Assembly (NCBI GenBank): GCA_003583745.1
Contig: QXPY01000006.1
Coordinates: 186,001 to 250,000 of the forward strand
Length of the DNA stretch: 64,000 nt
From: Rhodocyclales bacterium GT-UBC
GTDB taxonomy: Bacteria; Pseudomonadota; Gammaproteobacteria; Burkholderiales; Rhodocyclaceae
Reading direction: 5' to 3'
The first letter of the stretch is position 1. Each line of letters starts with the position of its first letter. The notes beneath the pieces were generated by a model. That model worked only from the letters and a program-made list of their open reading frames with translations. It had not been told where the DNA came from and searched no databases. Made by a program: the position numbers and the translations under genes. This document shows, one piece after another, positions 63,246 through 64,000 of this stretch.

Positions 63246-64000
63246 ATGCAATTCCAGAAAACCCGCCGTGCCCTGATCGCACTCGCATTGGGTGCCGCCC
63301 TCGGCGGCCATGCCCTGGCCGATGTCTCCCTGCTCAACGTGTCCTACGATCCGACGCGCGAGCTGTATCAGGAATACAACGCAGCCTTCGCCAAGTACTG
63401 GAAGGGCAAGACCGGTGAAAGCATCTCCGTCAAGGCTTCGCATGGTGGTTCCGGCAAGCAGGCGCGTGCCGTGCTCGACGGTCTCGATGCCGACGTCGTC
63501 ACCCTGGCCCTAGCCTACGATATCGATGAAATCGCCGAAGCCGGCCTGCTCAACAAGGATTGGCAGAAGAAGCTGCCGCTCAATGCTTCGCCCTATACCT
63601 CGACCATCGTGCTGCTCGTCCGCAAGGGCAACCCGAAAGGCATCAAGGACTGGAACGACCTGGTCAAGCCGGGTGTTGAAGTCATCACCCCGAATCCGAA
63701 GACCTCCGGTGGTGCCCGCTGGAACTACCTGGCCGCCTGGGGCTACGCCAAGCAATTGAAGGGCGGCTCCGATGCGACGGCCAAGGACTTCGTCAAGAAG
63801 CTCTACGGCAACGTCAAGGTGCTCGATTCCGGCGCCCGCGGCGCGACGACGACCTTCGTCGAACGCGGCATCGGCGACGTGCTGATCGCCTGGGAAAACG
63901 AGGCCTACCTGTCGCTCAAGGAACTCGGTCCGGACAAGTTCGAGATCGTCACGCCTTCGGTGTCCATCCTGGCTGAACCGCCGGTCGCCGTGGTCGACAA
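63246..64000 (+). CDS. sbp: sulfate ABC transporter binding protein Sbp, N-terminal part (3' end outside window)
   Basis: The frame is open to the window edge (251 codons). Signal peptide ends HALADVS; the mature protein reads [24 protein letters not shown], then [30 protein letters not shown] and [17 protein letters not shown], characteristic of sulfate/thiosulfate binding proteins. It captures sulfate in the periplasm for CysTWA-type permeases, which are probably encoded after the edge. AGGAAA lies eight bases before ATG 63246. Confidence 0.95.
   Translation, partial: MQFQKTRRALIALALGAALGGHALADVSLLNVSYDPTRELYQEYNAAFAKYWKGKTGESISVKASHGGSGKQARAVLDGLDADVVTLALAYDIDEIAEAGLLNKDWQKKLPLNASPYTSTIVLLVRKGNPKGIKDWNDLVKPGVEVITPNPKTSGGARWNYLAAWGYAKQLKGGSDATAKDFVKKLYGNVKVLDSGARGATTTFVERGIGDVLIAWENEAYLSLKELGPDKFEIVTPSVSILAEPPVAVVD

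Overview
The window is a GC-rich, gene-dense bacterial chromosome segment. The gene families (KatG, a CzcCBA-type RND pump, Mop/TOBE molbindins, TRAP transporters with TcuAB, a SigF/NrsF/YedY/Met-rich peptide block, DUF2058, MXKDX repeat protein, an orphan PEP-CTERM tail) suggest a betaproteobacterium of the Rhodocyclales (Dechloromonas/Azonexus/Azospira-like). That assignment is inferred from gene content only. No rRNA, tRNA, CRISPR array, insertion sequence or prophage was recognised.

Layout. 0-2 kb: 3' end of katG, a cupin, a PEP-CTERM remnant and a Sel1-repeat protein. 2-9.1 kb: a heavy-metal efflux operon on the minus strand (czcI-czcC-hyp-czcB-czcA-hyp). 9.3-12.2 kb: DUF2058 protein, a His-rich exported protein and a divergent marR/MFS pair. 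12.4-14.4 kb: mop-ssuC-ssuB(TOBE), a sulfonate-type ABC exporter/importer core without a binding protein. 14.5-23.2 kb: GntR and LysR regulators, two TRAP binding proteins, tricarballylate oxidation genes tcuAB and the TRAP membrane pair dctQM. 23.3-27.8 kb: arsenic island (arsR, arsC, acr3) plus a methyltransferase/rhodanese pair and an ArsP-like permease with a small thioredoxin. 27.8-32.3 kb: metQ paralogue, acireductone dioxygenase and an orphan hybrid histidine kinase. 32.5-35.7 kb: hypochlorite-type stress block mrpX-yedY1-yedZ1 divergent from sigF-nrsF. 35.7-45.9 kb: an aspartyl protease, metNIQ, two SsuA-like binding proteins, a TauD-like dioxygenase, metY-metX. 46-51.3 kb: ParD-like protein plus methionine aminopeptidase, an OFA-family MFS, a hydrolase, and the hxlR/qorB pair. 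51.4-58 kb: a sulfolactate degradation operon (suyAB, an ABC importer, slcC, comC, a MaoC protein). 58.6-63.1 kb: a run of five exported redox/heme-type proteins. 63.2-64 kb: start of a sulfate-binding protein gene, cut by the window end.

How it works together. The dominant theme is organosulfur and sulfur-amino-acid metabolism. Four promoters that belong to separate sulfur loci (mop-ssuCB, ssuA-tauD, suyAB operon, sbp) carry a related element at 83-99 bases before the start codon, GCATA at one end and an AT-rich GTATTT/ACGTCGTT end about 20 bases further on. I read this as a CysB/SsuR-type regulon that links a binding protein at 43 kb to a permease/ATPase at 12.6 kb. A second strong signal is a pair of divergent GTAACC-N16-CGAA promoters in the yedZ1/sigF gap; the one for sigF overlaps the longest possible start codon, so the gene must begin further downstream. 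A third is a perfect 36-base palindrome over the arsR start codon.
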